DNA from: Burkholderia savannae
GTDB lineage: Bacteria; Pseudomonadota; Gammaproteobacteria; Burkholderiales; Burkholderiaceae
Length of the DNA: 64,000 nucleotides
Reading direction: 5' to 3'
Assembly: GCF_001524445.2 (NCBI RefSeq)
Contig: NZ_CP013417.1
Location: 186,001 to 250,000 of the forward strand
A program made the position numbers and the translations under genes. The notes below the pieces were generated by a model. That model saw only the letters and a program-made list of their open reading frames with translations. It did no database searches and was not told where the DNA came from. Shown one piece after another: positions 1 to 10,469 of the stretch (position 1 is the stretch's first letter; each line of letters begins with the position of its first letter).

Positions 1-603
1 GAGATCCTCGTGCTGTGCGACGGCACGACCGATCCGTCGTGGGTCGCGATGGACCTCTTCTCGCAGGCCGAGCACGACGAGCTCGCGCAATCGATCCTGC
101 TGTGCCCGGACGACGGGTTCATCGAGCGCGTCGAGAAGGCGATCGACGAGCTGTTGCCGACGATGCCGCGCCGGGACGTGATCCGCGCGTCGCTCGAGGG
201 CCGCGGCGCGCTTGTCAAGGTGCGCGACATGGCCGAGGCGTGCAAGATCGCCAACGACATCGCGCCCGAGCACCTCGAAATCTCCGCGCTCGAGCCGCAG
301 CAATGGGGCAAGCAGATCCGCCATGCGGGCGCGATCTTTCTCGGCCGCTACACGAGCGAAAGCCTCGGCGACTACTGCGCGGGCCCGAACCACGTGCTGC
401 CGACGTCGCGCACCGCGCGTTTCTCGTCGCCGCTCGGCGTCTACGATTTCTTCAAGCGCTCGAGCGTGATCGAAGTGAGCGCCGAAGGCGCGCACACGCT
501 CGGCGAGATCGCATCGGAGCTCGCGTACGGCGAAGGATTGCAGGCGCACGCGAAGAGCGCCGAGTACCGGATGAAAGGGGCGGGCGACCGCCAGAAAGGC
601 TAA
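1..603 (+). CDS. hisD: Histidinol dehydrogenase, C-terminal part
   Basis: Histidinol dehydrogenase carries out the last two steps of histidine synthesis, the NAD-dependent oxidation of histidinol to histidine, in the cytoplasm. The reading frame is open from base 1, so the gene starts upstream of the window and only about the last 200 residues are seen. The catalytic Glu-His pair is in [10 protein letters not shown], and the typical [14 protein letters not shown] stretch follows. It is the first visible gene of a his operon. A spacer of 153 bp with no convincing gene separates it from hisC. Confidence 0.96.
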   Translation, partial: EILVLCDGTTDPSWVAMDLFSQAEHDELAQSILLCPDDGFIERVEKAIDELLPTMPRRDVIRASLEGRGALVKVRDMAEACKIANDIAPEHLEISALEPQQWGKQIRHAGAIFLGRYTSESLGDYCAGPNHVLPTSRTARFSSPLGVYDFFKRSSVIEVSAEGAHTLGEIASELAYGEGLQAHAKSAEYRMKGAGDRQKG

Positions 604-756
604 AGGTAAGCCGGGCGCACCGGAAGCGCGATACGAGACCAGCCAACAACGACGACAACCCGAGACCGCCCGGCGAGGCGGCCCGCCGCGCGGCGCAGGC
701 GTCGCGCGAGGGCGCTTCGGCCGGGGCCACGCCGGCGCCTGCGCGCCGCTGCCGAC

Positions 757-1827
757 ATGACTACGCCAGAAGACATCATCCGCCGCGACGTGCTCGCGAT
801 GACGAGCTACCCGGTGCCGGACGCCACGGGCTTCGTGAAGCTCGACGCGATGGAGAACCCGTATTCGCTGCCCGCGCCGCTTGCGGCGGAGCTCGGCGAG
901 CGGCTCGCGCACGTCGCGCTGAACCGCTATCCGGCGCCGCGTCCCGCCGCGCTGATCGACAAGCTGCGCGCGGCGATGGGCGTGCCCGCCGCGTGCGACG
1001 TGCTGCTCGGCAACGGTTCCGACGAGATCATCAGCATGCTCGCGATGGCGTGCGCGAAGCCGGGCGCGAAAGTGCTCGCGCCGCTGCCGGGCTTCGTGAT
1101 GTACGAGCTGTCGGCGAAGTTCGCGCAGCTCGAGTTCGTCGGCGTGCCGCTCGCGGCGGATCTGACGCTCGACGTCGACGCGATGCTCGCGGCGATCGCC
1201 GAGCACCGGCCGGCGCTCGTCTATCTCGCCTATCCGAACAACCCGACGGGCACGCTGTATCCGGACGAGGACATCGAGCGGATCATCGCGGCGGCGAGCG
1301 CGAGCCTCGTCGTGATCGACGAGGCTTACCAGCCGTTCGCGCAGCGCAGCTGGCTGCCGCGCGCGGCGGCGTTCGACAACGTCGTCGTGATGCGCACGAT
1401 GTCGAAGCTCGGCCTCGCGGGCATTCGCCTCGGCTATCTGGTCGGGTTGCCCGCGTGGCTCGCGCAGTTCGACAAGGTGCGCCCGCCGTACAACGTGAAC
1501 GTGCTGACGCAGGCGGCGGCCGAATTCCTGCTCGAGCGCCTCGACGTGCTCGACGCGCAGGCCGCGCAACTGCGCGACGCGCGCGCGGCGCTCGCGCACG
1601 CGATCGGTGCGCTGCCGGGCGCGACGGTGTTCCCGAGCGCGGGCAATTTCCTGCTCGTGCGGGTGCCGGACGCGGCCGCCGTGTTCGACGTACTTTTGAC
1701 CGAGCGGGTGCTGATCAAAAACGTGAGTAAAATGCACCCATTGCTCGCCAATTGCGTGCGCGTAACGGTTGGGTCTCCCGAAGAAAACGCGCGCCTGCTG
1801 GCCGCATTGAAGTTGGCGCTGCCCTGA
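757..1827 (+). CDS. hisC: Histidinol-phosphate aminotransferase
   Basis: PLP enzyme (fold type I) that converts imidazole acetol phosphate and glutamate to histidinol phosphate. The 356-residue length is normal for the family. Visible motifs are the YPNNPTGT segment, the PLP-binding Asp in [10 protein letters not shown], and the Schiff-base lysine in [15 protein letters not shown]. The ATG at 757 opens the usual N-terminus. It lies between hisD and hisB in the same direction. Confidence 0.97.
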   Translation: MTTPEDIIRRDVLAMTSYPVPDATGFVKLDAMENPYSLPAPLAAELGERLAHVALNRYPAPRPAALIDKLRAAMGVPAACDVLLGNGSDEIISMLAMACAKPGAKVLAPLPGFVMYELSAKFAQLEFVGVPLAADLTLDVDAMLAAIAEHRPALVYLAYPNNPTGTLYPDEDIERIIAAASASLVVIDEAYQPFAQRSWLPRAAAFDNVVVMRTMSKLGLAGIRLGYLVGLPAWLAQFDKVRPPYNVNVLTQAAAEFLLERLDVLDAQAAQLRDARAALAHAIGALPGATVFPSAGNFLLVRVPDAAAVFDVLLTERVLIKNVSKMHPLLANCVRVTVGSPEENARLLAALKLALP

Positions 1828-1891
1828 CGGGCCACCCCGGGGCGCCGCCTTTCCCGTCCCCCATTTACACCAGTCAATTCAAGGAATCACC

Positions 1892-2479
1892 ATGCGCGTG
1901 GCGGAAGTCGTTCGCAATACCAGCGAAACGCAGATCCGTGTGAAGCTCGACCTCGACGGCACCGGCAAGCAGAAGCTCGCGACGGGCGTCCCGTTCCTCG
2001 ACCATATGCTCGATCAGATCGCGCGCCATGGTCTCGTCGATCTCGACATCGAAGCGCATGGCGATACGCACATCGACGACCACCATACGGTCGAGGACGT
2101 CGGCATCACGCTCGGCCAGGCGGTCGCGAAGGCGATCGGCGACAAGAAGGGCATTCGCCGCTACGGCCATTCGTACGTGCCGCTCGACGAGGCGCTGTCG
2201 CGCGTCGTGATCGACTTCTCCGGGCGTCCGGGCCTCGAATTCCACGTGCCGTTCACGCGCGCGCGGATCGGCACGTTCGACGTCGACCTGTCGATCGAAT
2301 TCTTTCGCGGCTTCGTCAATCATGCGGGCGTGACGCTGCATATCGACAACCTGCGCGGCGTCAATGCGCACCATCAGCTCGAGACGGTGTTCAAGGCGTT
2401 CGGCCGCGCGCTCAGGATGGCGGTGGAGCTCGACGAGCGTGCGGCGGGGCAGATCCCGTCGACGAAGGGCAGCCTCTGA
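1892..2479 (+). CDS. hisB: Imidazoleglycerol-phosphate dehydratase
   Basis: Mn-dependent dehydratase that turns imidazole glycerol phosphate into imidazole acetol phosphate. At 195 residues it is the monofunctional form, without the phosphatase domain of enterobacterial HisB. The metal-binding histidine clusters [13 protein letters not shown] and [10 protein letters not shown] are present, as is [18 protein letters not shown] near the end. The SD-like AAGGAA precedes the ATG. Confidence 0.97.
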   Translation: MRVAEVVRNTSETQIRVKLDLDGTGKQKLATGVPFLDHMLDQIARHGLVDLDIEAHGDTHIDDHHTVEDVGITLGQAVAKAIGDKKGIRRYGHSYVPLDEALSRVVIDFSGRPGLEFHVPFTRARIGTFDVDLSIEFFRGFVNHAGVTLHIDNLRGVNAHHQLETVFKAFGRALRMAVELDERAAGQIPSTKGSL

Positions 2480-2534
2480 TTCCCGGCCGGAGCGAACACG
2501 ACCCCACTGGCCGCGGCGGCTGCGCCGGCTTGCG

Positions 2535-3155
2535 ATGGATCTGCTCAAATCGTTCATCTCCCTGCTCGCGCTGATCAATCCGCTCGGCGCGGTGCCGTTT
2601 TTCCTGAGCCTGACGGCGCAGCAGACGGAAGCCGAGCGGCGGCACACGATCCGCGTCGCGACGGTCTCCGTGTTCTGCGTGATCGCGGTGACGACGCTGC
2701 TCGGCCAGCAGATCATCGATTTCTTCGGGATCTCGGTGGGCTCGCTCGAGGCCGGCGGCGGGATCATCATGCTGCTGATGGCGATTTCGATGCTGAACGC
2801 GCAGATCGGCAACACCCGGTCGACGCCCGAGGAGCGCGACGAGGCGGAGTCGAAGAACAGCATCGCCGTCGTGCCGCTCGCGATTCCGCTGCTGACGGGG
2901 CCGGGCTCGATCAGCACGGTGATCGTCTACGCGGCGAACGCCCGGCACTGGTACGACCGGCTCGGGCTCGTCGCGATCGGCGCGGCGCTCGCGCTCATCT
3001 GTTTTTTCGCGATGCGGCTCGCCGAGCCGATCGCGCACTGGATCGGCCGCACCGGCATCAACATCGTCACGCGTCTGATGGGATTGATGCTGTCGGCGCT
3101 GGCGGTGGAATTCATCGTCGACGGACTGAAGGCATTGTTACCTGCACTGACATGA
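2535..3155 (+). CDS. MarC/YchE-family integral membrane protein
   Basis: A 206-residue protein made almost entirely of hydrophobic helices. The opening [21 protein letters not shown] segment, with its NP motif, is characteristic of the MarC family. The family has no settled function; the old link to antibiotic resistance was withdrawn. ATG 2535 is chosen because the frame upstream has no membrane-protein character. Its stop overlaps the hisH start (ATGA), so it is translated as part of the his operon although it has no known role in histidine synthesis. Confidence 0.9.
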   Translation: MDLLKSFISLLALINPLGAVPFFLSLTAQQTEAERRHTIRVATVSVFCVIAVTTLLGQQIIDFFGISVGSLEAGGGIIMLLMAISMLNAQIGNTRSTPEERDEAESKNSIAVVPLAIPLLTGPGSISTVIVYAANARHWYDRLGLVAIGAALALICFFAMRLAEPIAHWIGRTGINIVTRLMGLMLSALAVEFIVDGLKALLPALT

Positions 3156-3793
3156 AAACTTCGATTGCGATTGTGGATTATGGAATGGGCAACCTGCGCT
3201 CGGTCGCGCAGGCGCTCATGAAGGCGGAACCCGCCGCCGACGTGAAGATCGTCGACCGGCCCGAGGCGATCCGCGCGGCGGACCGCGTCGTGCTGCCGGG
3301 CCAGGGCGCGATGCCCGACTGCATGCGGTGCCTCGGCGAGTCCGGCCTGCAGGATGCGGTGATCGAGGCGTCGCGCGCGAAGCCGCTGCTCGGCGTGTGC
3401 GTGGGCGAGCAGATGCTGTTCGACTGGAGCGCCGAAGGCGACACGGAGGGCCTCGGCCTGTTGCCGGGCAAGGTGCTGCGCTTCGAGCTCGAAGGCCGGC
3501 TGCAGGACGACGGCTCCCGCTTCAAGGTGCCGCAGATGGGCTGGAACCGGGTGCATCAGACGCAGCCGCACCCGTTATGGGAAGGCGTGCCGGACGACGC
3601 GTACTTCTATTTCGTGCACAGCTACTACGTGGTGCCGGACAACCCGGCGCACGTCGCGGGCGAGACCCCGTACGGCGAGGTCTTTACGTCCGCGGTCGCG
3701 CGTGACAATCTCTTCGCGACCCAATTTCACCCGGAGAAGAGCGCCGAAGTGGGGCTGCGGCTATACCGGAATTTTGTCCACTGGAACCCCTGA
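3152..3793 (+). CDS. hisH: Imidazole glycerol phosphate synthase, glutaminase subunit
   Basis: Class I glutamine amidotransferase that supplies ammonia to HisF. The nucleophile Cys is in [12 protein letters not shown] and the partner His-Glu in ATQFHPEKS, and the length of 213 residues is normal. It starts within the marC stop codon. The cyclase partner hisF lies 1 kb downstream, after hisA. Confidence 0.97.
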   Translation: MKTSIAIVDYGMGNLRSVAQALMKAEPAADVKIVDRPEAIRAADRVVLPGQGAMPDCMRCLGESGLQDAVIEASRAKPLLGVCVGEQMLFDWSAEGDTEGLGLLPGKVLRFELEGRLQDDGSRFKVPQMGWNRVHQTQPHPLWEGVPDDAYFYFVHSYYVVPDNPAHVAGETPYGEVFTSAVARDNLFATQFHPEKSAEVGLRLYRNFVHWNP

Positions 3794-3960
3794 ACGTGGC
3801 GCGAGAGCCACACCCGGCGGGTGCAAAACGCCCGCCGCACGGGCTTCGCGAGCGGATACGCAGAAAGAGTTGTACTAAACTAGCGAGACGGCGTCGCGCC
3901 GGATGGGCGGCGCACGTCTTTTGTGATCTCTTCATTTTTCCCTGACAACACCCGATTGCT

Positions 3961-4716
3961 ATGCTGCTGATTCCGGCCATCGATCTTAAAGACGGTCAGT
4001 GTGTGCGCCTCAAACAAGGCGATATGGACCAAGCGACGATTTTTTCCGAGGATCCTGCGGCGATGGCCCGTAAATGGGTCGATCTCGGCGCGCGGCGTCT
4101 GCATCTCGTCGACCTGAACGGCGCGTTCGCCGGCAAGCCGAAAAATCTCGAGGCGATCGAGGCGATCCTCGGCGAAGTGGGCGACGAAGTCCCCGTGCAA
4201 CTGGGCGGCGGCATCCGCAGCCTCGAGACGATCGAGAAGTACCTGGACGCCGGGCTGTCGTACGTGATCATCGGCACGGCGGCGGTGAAGGACCCGGGCT
4301 TCCTGCAGGACGCGTGCAGCGCGTTCGCGGGCAACATCATCGTCGGCCTCGACGCGAAGGACGGCAAGGTCGCCACCGACGGCTGGAGCAAGCTCACGGG
4401 CCATGAAGTGATCGATCTCGCGCGCAAGTTCGAGGATTACGGCGTCGAGTCGATCGTCTACACGGACATCGGCCGCGACGGGATGCTGCAAGGCATCAAC
4501 ATCGAGGCGACGGTGAAGCTCGCGCAGGCGGTCGGCATTCCGGTGATCGCGAGCGGCGGCCTGTCGAACATCGGCGACATCGAGAAGCTCTGCGAAGTGG
4601 AAGTCGAAGGTATCGAAGGCGTGATCTGCGGCCGCGCGATCTACTCGGGCGACCTCGATTTCGCCGCCGCGCAAAAGCGCGCGGACGAACTGAACGGCGA
4701 GCTCGACGACGCCTGA
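3961..4716 (+). CDS. hisA: Phosphoribosylformimino-5-aminoimidazole carboxamide ribotide isomerase
   Basis: TIM-barrel isomerase (ProFAR to PRFAR). The catalytic aspartates are in [10 protein letters not shown] and TDIGRDGM, and the phosphate-binding loops QLGGGIR and SGGLSN are visible. The start ATG at 3961 gives the standard [11 protein letters not shown]-terminus. A 167-bp spacer precedes it, the longest gap inside the operon, and no gene is seen in that spacer. Confidence 0.97.
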   Translation: MLLIPAIDLKDGQCVRLKQGDMDQATIFSEDPAAMARKWVDLGARRLHLVDLNGAFAGKPKNLEAIEAILGEVGDEVPVQLGGGIRSLETIEKYLDAGLSYVIIGTAAVKDPGFLQDACSAFAGNIIVGLDAKDGKVATDGWSKLTGHEVIDLARKFEDYGVESIVYTDIGRDGMLQGINIEATVKLAQAVGIPVIASGGLSNIGDIEKLCEVEVEGIEGVICGRAIYSGDLDFAAAQKRADELNGELDDA

Positions 4717-4798
4717 CGCGCCGCCTCGGCGCCACGCCTTTTCGCCCAGCCGTCCGCCGCGCGCGGACGGCATTACCCGCGGCATGCCGCGTAACATC

Positions 4799-5572
4799 AT
4801 GGCTCTAGCTAAACGCATCATCCCCTGTCTCGACGTGACCGCCGGGCGCGTCGTCAAGGGCGTCAATTTCGTCGAGCTGCGCGACGCGGGAGACCCCGTC
4901 GAGATCGCGCGGCGCTACGACGAGCAGGGCGCCGACGAACTCACGTTCCTCGACATCACCGCGACGTCGGACGGGCGCGACCTGATCCTGCCGATCATCG
5001 AGGCGGTCGCGTCGCAGGTGTTCATTCCGCTCACGGTGGGCGGCGGCGTGCGCGCGGTCGAGGACGTACGGCGCCTGCTGAACGCCGGCGCGGACAAGGT
5101 CAGCATGAACTCGTCGGCGGTCGCGAACCCGCAGCTCGTGCGCGACGCGGCCGACAAGTACGGCTCGCAGTGCATCGTCGTCGCGATCGACGCGAAGCGC
5201 GTGTCGGCCGAGGGCGAGCCGCCGCGCTGGGAGGTCTTCACGCACGGCGGCCGCAAGGGCACGGGCCTCGACGCGGTCGAGTGGGCGCGCAAGATGGCCG
5301 AGCTCGGCGCGGGCGAGATCCTGCTCACGAGCATGGACCGCGACGGCACGAAGGCGGGCTTCGATCTCGCGCTCACGCGCGCGGTGTCGGACGCGGTGCC
5401 CGTGCCCGTGATCGCGTCGGGCGGCGTCGGCTCGCTCGAGCACCTCGCGGCGGGCATCGTCGAAGGCCACGCGGACGCCGTGCTGGCCGCGAGCATTTTC
5501 CACTACGGCGAGCACACGGTCGGCGAGGCGAAGCGCTACATGGCCGAGCGTGGCATTGCGGTGAGGTTGTGA
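4799..5572 (+). CDS. hisF: Imidazole glycerol phosphate synthase, cyclase subunit
   Basis: TIM-barrel cyclase that makes imidazole glycerol phosphate and AICAR, working with HisH. The start is taken at ATG 4799 ([13 protein letters not shown]) because this is the usual N-terminus; an in-frame ATG 15 bp upstream is less likely. The conserved Asp residues are in [13 protein letters not shown] and TSMDRDGTK. It overlaps hisI by one base (TGATG). Confidence 0.97.
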   Translation: MALAKRIIPCLDVTAGRVVKGVNFVELRDAGDPVEIARRYDEQGADELTFLDITATSDGRDLILPIIEAVASQVFIPLTVGGGVRAVEDVRRLLNAGADKVSMNSSAVANPQLVRDAADKYGSQCIVVAIDAKRVSAEGEPPRWEVFTHGGRKGTGLDAVEWARKMAELGAGEILLTSMDRDGTKAGFDLALTRAVSDAVPVPVIASGGVGSLEHLAAGIVEGHADAVLAASIFHYGEHTVGEAKRYMAERGIAVRL

Positions 5573-5985
5573 TGAACGAAGCAGTGAAGCCGGGCGACTG
5601 GCTCGACAAGGTCCGCTGGGACGCGAACGGCCTCGTGCCGGTGATCGCGCAGGACGCGGCGACGAACGACGTGCTGATGTTCGCGTGGATGAACCGCGAC
5701 GCGTTGGCGAAGACGATCGAACTGAAGCGAGCGGTGTACTACTCGCGCTCGCGGCAGCGCCTGTGGTTCAAGGGCGAGGAGTCGGGCCACGTGCAGCACG
5801 TGCACGAAGTGCGGCTCGATTGCGACGAGGACGTCGTGCTGCTGAAGGTCGAGCAGGTCGCGGGCATCGCGTGCCACACGGGCCGGCGCTCGTGCTTTTT
5901 CCAGAAATTCGAGGGCACCGTCGACGGCGGCGAATGGGTCGCGGTCGATCCGGTGCTCAAAGATCCCGAACATATCTACAAATGA
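5572..5985 (+). CDS. hisI: Phosphoribosyl-AMP cyclohydrolase
   Basis: Zn-dependent enzyme that opens the purine ring of PR-AMP. The 137-residue length matches the single-domain HisI found in organisms with a separate HisE. The metal-site signatures are [12 protein letters not shown] and [13 protein letters not shown]. It is translationally coupled on both sides: TGATG with hisF and ATGA with hisE. Confidence 0.97.
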   Translation: MNEAVKPGDWLDKVRWDANGLVPVIAQDAATNDVLMFAWMNRDALAKTIELKRAVYYSRSRQRLWFKGEESGHVQHVHEVRLDCDEDVVLLKVEQVAGIACHTGRRSCFFQKFEGTVDGGEWVAVDPVLKDPEHIYK

Positions 5986-6350
5986 CGCAATCGACGATCG
6001 AAGACACGCTGCTGCGCTTGGCCGCCGTGATCGACAGCCGCAAGGGCGGCGATCCCGAGCAATCGTACGTGTCGCGCCTCTTTCACAAGGGCGACGACGC
6101 GGTCCTGAAGAAGATCGGCGAGGAAGCGACCGAGGTCGTGCTCGCCGCGAAGGACGTCCGCCAGGGCGGCGCGCCTTCCGCGCTCGTCGGCGAGATCGCG
6201 GACCTGTGGTTTCACTGCCTCGTCGCGCTGTCTCATTTCGACCTGAGCCCCGCCGACGTGATCGCCGAGCTCGAGCGCCGCGAAGGGATGTCGGGCATCG
6301 AGGAAAAGGCGCTGCGCAAGCGTCGCGAGCGCGAAGAAAATGGCGGGTGA
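5982..6350 (+). CDS. hisE: Phosphoribosyl-ATP pyrophosphatase
   Basis: Hydrolyses PR-ATP to PR-AMP and pyrophosphate. It is 122 residues long with the MazG-like helical fold, and the EE..E metal ligands are in [16 protein letters not shown] and the downstream ADLWFH helix. It overlaps hisI by four bases and is the last recognisable his gene here. Confidence 0.96.
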   Translation: MTQSTIEDTLLRLAAVIDSRKGGDPEQSYVSRLFHKGDDAVLKKIGEEATEVVLAAKDVRQGGAPSALVGEIADLWFHCLVALSHFDLSPADVIAELERREGMSGIEEKALRKRREREENGG

Positions 6351-6402
6351 GCCGATGCGGCCACACGCCGCGTGAGATTTGTCATCAAAGGGGAATAGCA
6401 TC

Positions 6403-6792
6403 ATGCCAGAGTCGCCGAACCAATATCCGCCGTCGTTCCAGGGTGCGACCGAGGGCGAACGCCAGCAATCGTTGCGCACGCTGACGCACATCCTCTATCT
6501 GCTGTACGCGATTCACTGGTTGACGGGCGGCATCACGGGCATCGTCGCGATCATCATCAACTACGTGAAACGCGACGATGCGCTGGGCACCGCATACCAG
6601 GCCCATTTCGAATGGCAGATCCGTACGTTCTGGCGCGCGCTGATCGCGTATCTGATCGGTTTCGCGCTGCTGTTCGTCGGGATCGGCTTCATCGTGCTGG
6701 GCGCGGTGTGGATCTGGACGCTGTACCGTATCATTAAAGGCTGGCTGTACTTGAACGACAACAAGACGCTCGATCCACAGGCGTGGTTCTGA
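6403..6792 (+). CDS. DUF4870-type small membrane protein
   Basis: A 129-residue protein with a soluble N-terminus and three hydrophobic segments (about residues 22-45, 68-90 and 92-112). The pattern THILYLLYAIHWLTGGITGIVAIIINY..RDDA fits the DUF4870 family of bacterial inner-membrane proteins, which has no established function. ATG 6403 is preceded by AAGGGG, a good ribosome-binding site, which decides the start over an in-frame codon upstream. Confidence 0.8.
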   Translation: MPESPNQYPPSFQGATEGERQQSLRTLTHILYLLYAIHWLTGGITGIVAIIINYVKRDDALGTAYQAHFEWQIRTFWRALIAYLIGFALLFVGIGFIVLGAVWIWTLYRIIKGWLYLNDNKTLDPQAWF

Positions 6793-6820
6793 CGCGTTGC
6801 GGGACGCGTCGAGGAACACG

Positions 6821-7186
6821 ATGAGTCACGACCCGAATTGCCTGTTCTGCAAGATCGCGGCAGGCGAGATTCCGAGCACGAAGGTGCACGAGGACGACGA
6901 GTTCGTCGCCTTCCGGGACATCCGGCCCGCGGCCGACACGCACGTGCTCGTGATACCGCGCAAGCACGTGCCGACGCTGTCTTCCGTCACCGCGGACGAC
7001 GCGCCGCTGCTTGGTAGAATGATGGTTCTCGTCGCGCGGCTCGCCGAGCAGTTGGGTTGCGCGTACACGGGCGGCGAAACCGGGTTCCGGACGGTAATCA
7101 ACACCGGGCCGGGCGGCGGGCAGGAGGTCTATCACCTGCACGCGCATATTCTGGCCGGGCCGCGTCCGTGGCGCCGGATGGGATGA
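6821..7186 (+). CDS. HIT-family nucleotide hydrolase (HinT-like)
   Basis: A 121-residue histidine-triad protein that likely hydrolyses adenosine phosphoramidates. The C-terminal HLHAHILAG is the His-x-His-x-His catalytic triad, and the N-terminal CLFCKIAAGEIPS is typical of HinT proteins. The start ATG 6821 follows a GAGGA motif. It sits between the his operon and tatABC, as in related genomes. Confidence 0.94.
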   Translation: MSHDPNCLFCKIAAGEIPSTKVHEDDEFVAFRDIRPAADTHVLVIPRKHVPTLSSVTADDAPLLGRMMVLVARLAEQLGCAYTGGETGFRTVINTGPGGGQEVYHLHAHILAGPRPWRRMG

Positions 7187-7274
7187 GATGGCGGGCGGCC
7201 CGCCATCCGAACGAAGCCGGCACGGGGCCGGTGATTTGCGCCGCGAAACCGGCGAGGTTTAGGAGAGTTTCATC

Positions 7275-7508
7275 ATGGGCGGATTGAGTATTTGGCACTG
7301 GCTGATCGTGTTGCTGATCGTCGCGCTGGTGTTCGGCACGAAGAAGCTGCGCAATATCGGCAACGATCTCGGCAGTGCGGTCAAGGGTTTCAAGGATGGC
7401 ATGAAGGAGAGCGAAACCCCCGCTGACGCGCAGCAACTGCCGCGCTCGGGCTCGGTGAACGTCGACGCGAAGGACGCGGCGCGTTCGTCGGATTCGAACA
7501 AGGCGTGA
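7275..7508 (+). CDS. tatA: Twin-arginine translocase subunit TatA
   Basis: A 77-residue protein with one N-terminal membrane helix ([16 protein letters not shown]), the [10 protein letters not shown] hinge and an amphipathic helix, followed by a polar tail. TatA forms the variable-size pore for folded proteins. A good AGGAG lies upstream of the ATG. It is the first gene of tatABC. Confidence 0.96.
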   Translation: MGGLSIWHWLIVLLIVALVFGTKKLRNIGNDLGSAVKGFKDGMKESETPADAQQLPRSGSVNVDAKDAARSSDSNKA

Positions 7509-7534
7509 CGCGCGGACACTGACGGGGCGTCGCG

Positions 7535-8062
7535 ATGCTCGATCTCGGTCTTTCGAAGATGGCGCTCATCGGCGTCGTCGCGCTCGTCGTGCTCGGCCCC
7601 GAGCGGCTGCCGCGCGTCGCGCGGACGGCGGGCGCGCTGTTCGGGCGCGCGCAGCGCTACATCAACGACGTGAAGGCGGAAGTCTCGCGCGAGATCGAGC
7701 TCGATGCGCTGCGCACGATGAAGACCGATTTCGAGCAGGCGGCGCGCAACGTCGAGAACACGATCCACGACAACCTGCGCGAGCACGAGCGCGATCTGAA
7801 CGCCGCGTGGAATTCGGCCGTGTCGTCGGGCGATTCGGCGGCCGCGGACGCATCGGGCGGCGCGCCCGCGTCGTTCGACGAGCCGTCGTGGCGCACCTTC
7901 GCCGCCGCGTCGGCGAAGCGCCGCAACTGGCGCGTGAAGAAGACGGTGACGCCCGTCTGGTACAAGCGCGCGACGATGCGCCGTACGCAGGTGCAGTCGG
8001 GCGCCGCGCGCGTCGCGCGACACCAGCCGGCGAGCCTGCGCCGTCCGGCGCGTTTCTTCTGA
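7535..8062 (+). CDS. tatB: Twin-arginine translocase subunit TatB
   Basis: A 175-residue protein with a TatA-like N-terminus (LGLSKMALIGVVALVVLGPERLPRVARTAG) whose FGPE-like hinge reads LGPERLP, the usual TatB form. A long charged helix follows. TatB joins TatC to make the substrate receptor. The C-terminal third is basic and variable. Confidence 0.95.
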   Translation: MLDLGLSKMALIGVVALVVLGPERLPRVARTAGALFGRAQRYINDVKAEVSREIELDALRTMKTDFEQAARNVENTIHDNLREHERDLNAAWNSAVSSGDSAAADASGGAPASFDEPSWRTFAAASAKRRNWRVKKTVTPVWYKRATMRRTQVQSGAARVARHQPASLRRPARFF

Positions 8063-8100
8063 TCGATGATCGGCGCTAGACACTTCAACCGAGGGCCGGC

Positions 8101-8883
8101 GTGAGCGACCCCCAGCACAATCCGGACGAAGGTCCGGAAGAAACCTTCATCTCCCATCTCGTCGAGCTGCGCGACCGCATCATCAAGGCGGGCGCGGCCG
8201 TGATCGTCGTGTTCCTCGGGCTCGTCTACTGGGCGCCCGACATCTTCCGGCTGCTTGCGCGGCCGCTGATGGAGAACCTGCCGAAGGGCGGCAAGATGAT
8301 CGTGACCGACGTCACCGGCTCGTTCTTCGTGCCGATGAAGGTGACGATGCTCGTCGCGCTCGTGATCGCGCTGCCGTTCGTGCTGTACCAGATCTGGGCC
8401 TTCGTGGCTCCCGGGCTCTACCAGCACGAGAAGAAGCTCGTCTTGCCGCTCGTCGGCAGCAGCTACTTCCTGTTTCTGTGCGGCATGGCGTTCGCGTACT
8501 TCCTCGTGTTTCCGACGATCTTCCGCGTGATGGCGCACTACAACGCGCCGCTCGGCGCCGAGATGTCGACCGACATCGACAATTACCTGAGTTTCGTGCT
8601 CGGGATGTTCATCGCGTTCGGGGTGACGTTCGAGGTGCCGATCGTCGTCGTCTTGCTCGTGCGGATGGGCGTGCTGACCGTGCAGAAGCTCAAGGAGATC
8701 CGGCCGTACGTGATCGTCGGCGCGTTCGTCGTCGCGGCCGTCGTGACGCCGCCCGACGTGTTCTCGCAGCTGATGCTCGCGCTGCCGCTCGTGCTGCTGT
8801 ACGAGGCGGGGATCATCGCGGCGCGGCTCTTCGTCAAGCCGCCGCCGAAGGAAGAGGACAAGGGCAAGGCCGCGGCGAGCTGA
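8101..8883 (+). CDS. tatC: Sec-independent protein translocase TatC
   Basis: A 260-residue polytopic inner-membrane protein with six helices that binds twin-arginine signal peptides. The family signature FISHLVELRDRIIKAG is at residues 16-31. The GTG at 8101 is used as start. One substrate may be encoded nearby: PetA, the Rieske protein, is a well-known Tat client. Confidence 0.96.
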   Translation: MSDPQHNPDEGPEETFISHLVELRDRIIKAGAAVIVVFLGLVYWAPDIFRLLARPLMENLPKGGKMIVTDVTGSFFVPMKVTMLVALVIALPFVLYQIWAFVAPGLYQHEKKLVLPLVGSSYFLFLCGMAFAYFLVFPTIFRVMAHYNAPLGAEMSTDIDNYLSFVLGMFIAFGVTFEVPIVVVLLVRMGVLTVQKLKEIRPYVIVGAFVVAAVVTPPDVFSQLMLALPLVLLYEAGIIAARLFVKPPPKEEDKGKAAAS

Positions 8884-9239
8884 ACGGGCCGACTCGGGGT
8901 GATCGAGAGGGGGGGGCGCCGGTTTCGCCCGGGGGAGGAGGCGCTGCCCAGGCGTGCTTCGGCGCGAATCCGGTACGCTGAAGAATCTTGCGGGGCGCGA
9001 TCGGCGGCGTCGGGGGCCGCACAGGCACCGTTTCAAGGTCCGCCCCGTTCCGCCGGTCGCGGCAGTCGGCGGGATCGGCGCATCGGAACGAAAAAGGCAA
9101 CCCATCGGGTTGCCTTTTTGTTTGCCGCCGCGCTACCGTAGGCGGATGCCACCGTCGACGCCACCCGGCCCGCGCCGGCATCGTCGCTCGGCCGCGCCGG
9201 GGGGCCAGGGCCGCTCCGAAGCGCGCGCCGCGCCGGCGC
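8884..9239. other. Intergenic region between tatC and the convergent protease gene
   Basis: About 356 bp without a supportable gene. It is GC-rich and contains the bidirectional hairpin terminator at 9090-9119. Short open frames are present on both strands but none has a ribosome-binding site or recognisable protein character. Confidence 0.7.
9090..9119. terminator. Bidirectional rho-independent terminator
   Basis: A perfect GGCAACCC/GGGTTGCC stem with an ATC loop is flanked by A5 on one side and T5 on the other, so it can end transcription from tatC (plus) and from the protease gene (minus). Confidence 0.9.
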
Positions 9240-10448
9240 TCACTGTTCCTCGTCGCTGTTCTGGTCGTCGAGCGCCTGTTTCGGCGGCGGCGGCCGCTTG
9301 CCGATCACGACCGTCACGTCGAGTTCCTTGCCCTTGCGCACGACATGCACCTTCGCCGGCGTGCCCGGCTTGATCTGCGCGACCACGTTTAGCAGCTTCG
9401 TCGTATCGGTGATTTCCTCGCCGTCGATCGACACGAGGATATCGCCCGGCTTGATCCCCGCCTTGTCGGCCGGGCCGCCTTGCAGCACGCCCGCCACGAT
9501 CGCGCCCGATTTTTGCGCGAGGCTGAACGATTCGGCGATCTCGGGCGTCACGTCCTGCGGCTCGACGCCGATCCAGCCGCGCGTGACGGCGCCCGTCGTG
9601 ATGATGCTCTCGAGCACGTTGCGCGCGGTCGACACGGGAATCGCGAAGCCGATGCCGAGCGAGCCGCCCGAGCGCGAGTAGATCGCCGTGTTGATGCCGA
9701 GCAGGTTGCCGTTCACGTCGACGAGCGCACCGCCCGAGTTGCCCGGATTGATCGGCGCGTCGGTCTGGATGAAATTCTCGAACGTGTTGATGCCGAGGTG
9801 GTTGCGCCCGAGCGCGCTGATGATCCCCATCGTCACCGTCTGGCCCACGCCGAACGGGTTGCCGATCGCGAGCACGACGTCGCCGACGCGCGCCTGGTCC
9901 GAGCGGCCGAGCGTGATCGTCGGCAGGTTCGTCATGTTGATCTTGAGCACCGCGAGATCGGTTTCCGGATCGCTGCCGATCACCTTCGCGGTGGCCGTGC
10001 GGCCGTCGGCGAGCGCGACTTCGATCTGGTCCGCGCCGTCGACGACGTGCTGGTTCGTTAGAATGTAACCCTCCGAGCTTACGATGACGCCCGACCCCAG
10101 ATTGGCAGCGGGCTCCTCCTGCTGCCGGCGCGCGTTGCGATCGCCGAAGAAATAGCGAAAGAGCGGGTCCTTCGCGCGCGGATCGGGCGGCAGCGAACCG
10201 TCCTTGCTGGAGAATACGTTGACGACCGCGGGCATCGCCTTCTGCGCGGCGTCCGCATACGAGGATTGAGCCGGGGCGCCTCCGACGCCGGGTGCGACTT
10301 CCCGCAGCGCGACGATCGGCGCCGCCAGCTGTTTGCCGAGTTGTCCCTGCCGTTGCAGCCATTGCGGCTTGAGCGTCGCCACGATGAACATCAGTGCCAG
10401 CAGCACCGTCACCGCTTGGGCGAAGAACAGCCAGAAGCGTCTAAGCAT
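9240..10448 (-). CDS. DegS/HhoB-like trypsin-type serine protease with one PDZ domain
   Basis: A 402-residue periplasmic protease anchored by an N-terminal membrane helix (about residues 4-24). The catalytic triad is visible as His in LTNQHVVDG, Asp in [10 protein letters not shown] and Ser in NPGNSGGAL. One PDZ domain (about residues 285-385) contains the [12 protein letters not shown] motif. A single PDZ and a membrane anchor point to the DegS type, which cleaves anti-sigma factors, rather than two-PDZ DegP. The exact substrate is not shown by the sequence. Confidence 0.92.
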   Translation of the reverse strand: MLRRFWLFFAQAVTVLLALMFIVATLKPQWLQRQGQLGKQLAAPIVALREVAPGVGGAPAQSSYADAAQKAMPAVVNVFSSKDGSLPPDPRAKDPLFRYFFGDRNARRQQEEPAANLGSGVIVSSEGYILTNQHVVDGADQIEVALADGRTATAKVIGSDPETDLAVLKINMTNLPTITLGRSDQARVGDVVLAIGNPFGVGQTVTMGIISALGRNHLGINTFENFIQTDAPINPGNSGGALVDVNGNLLGINTAIYSRSGGSLGIGFAIPVSTARNVLESIITTGAVTRGWIGVEPQDVTPEIAESFSLAQKSGAIVAGVLQGGPADKAGIKPGDILVSIDGEEITDTTKLLNVVAQIKPGTPAKVHVVRKGKELDVTVVIGKRPPPPKQALDDQNSDEEQ

Positions 10449-10469
10449 TTGAAGATACTAGAGGTTTAT

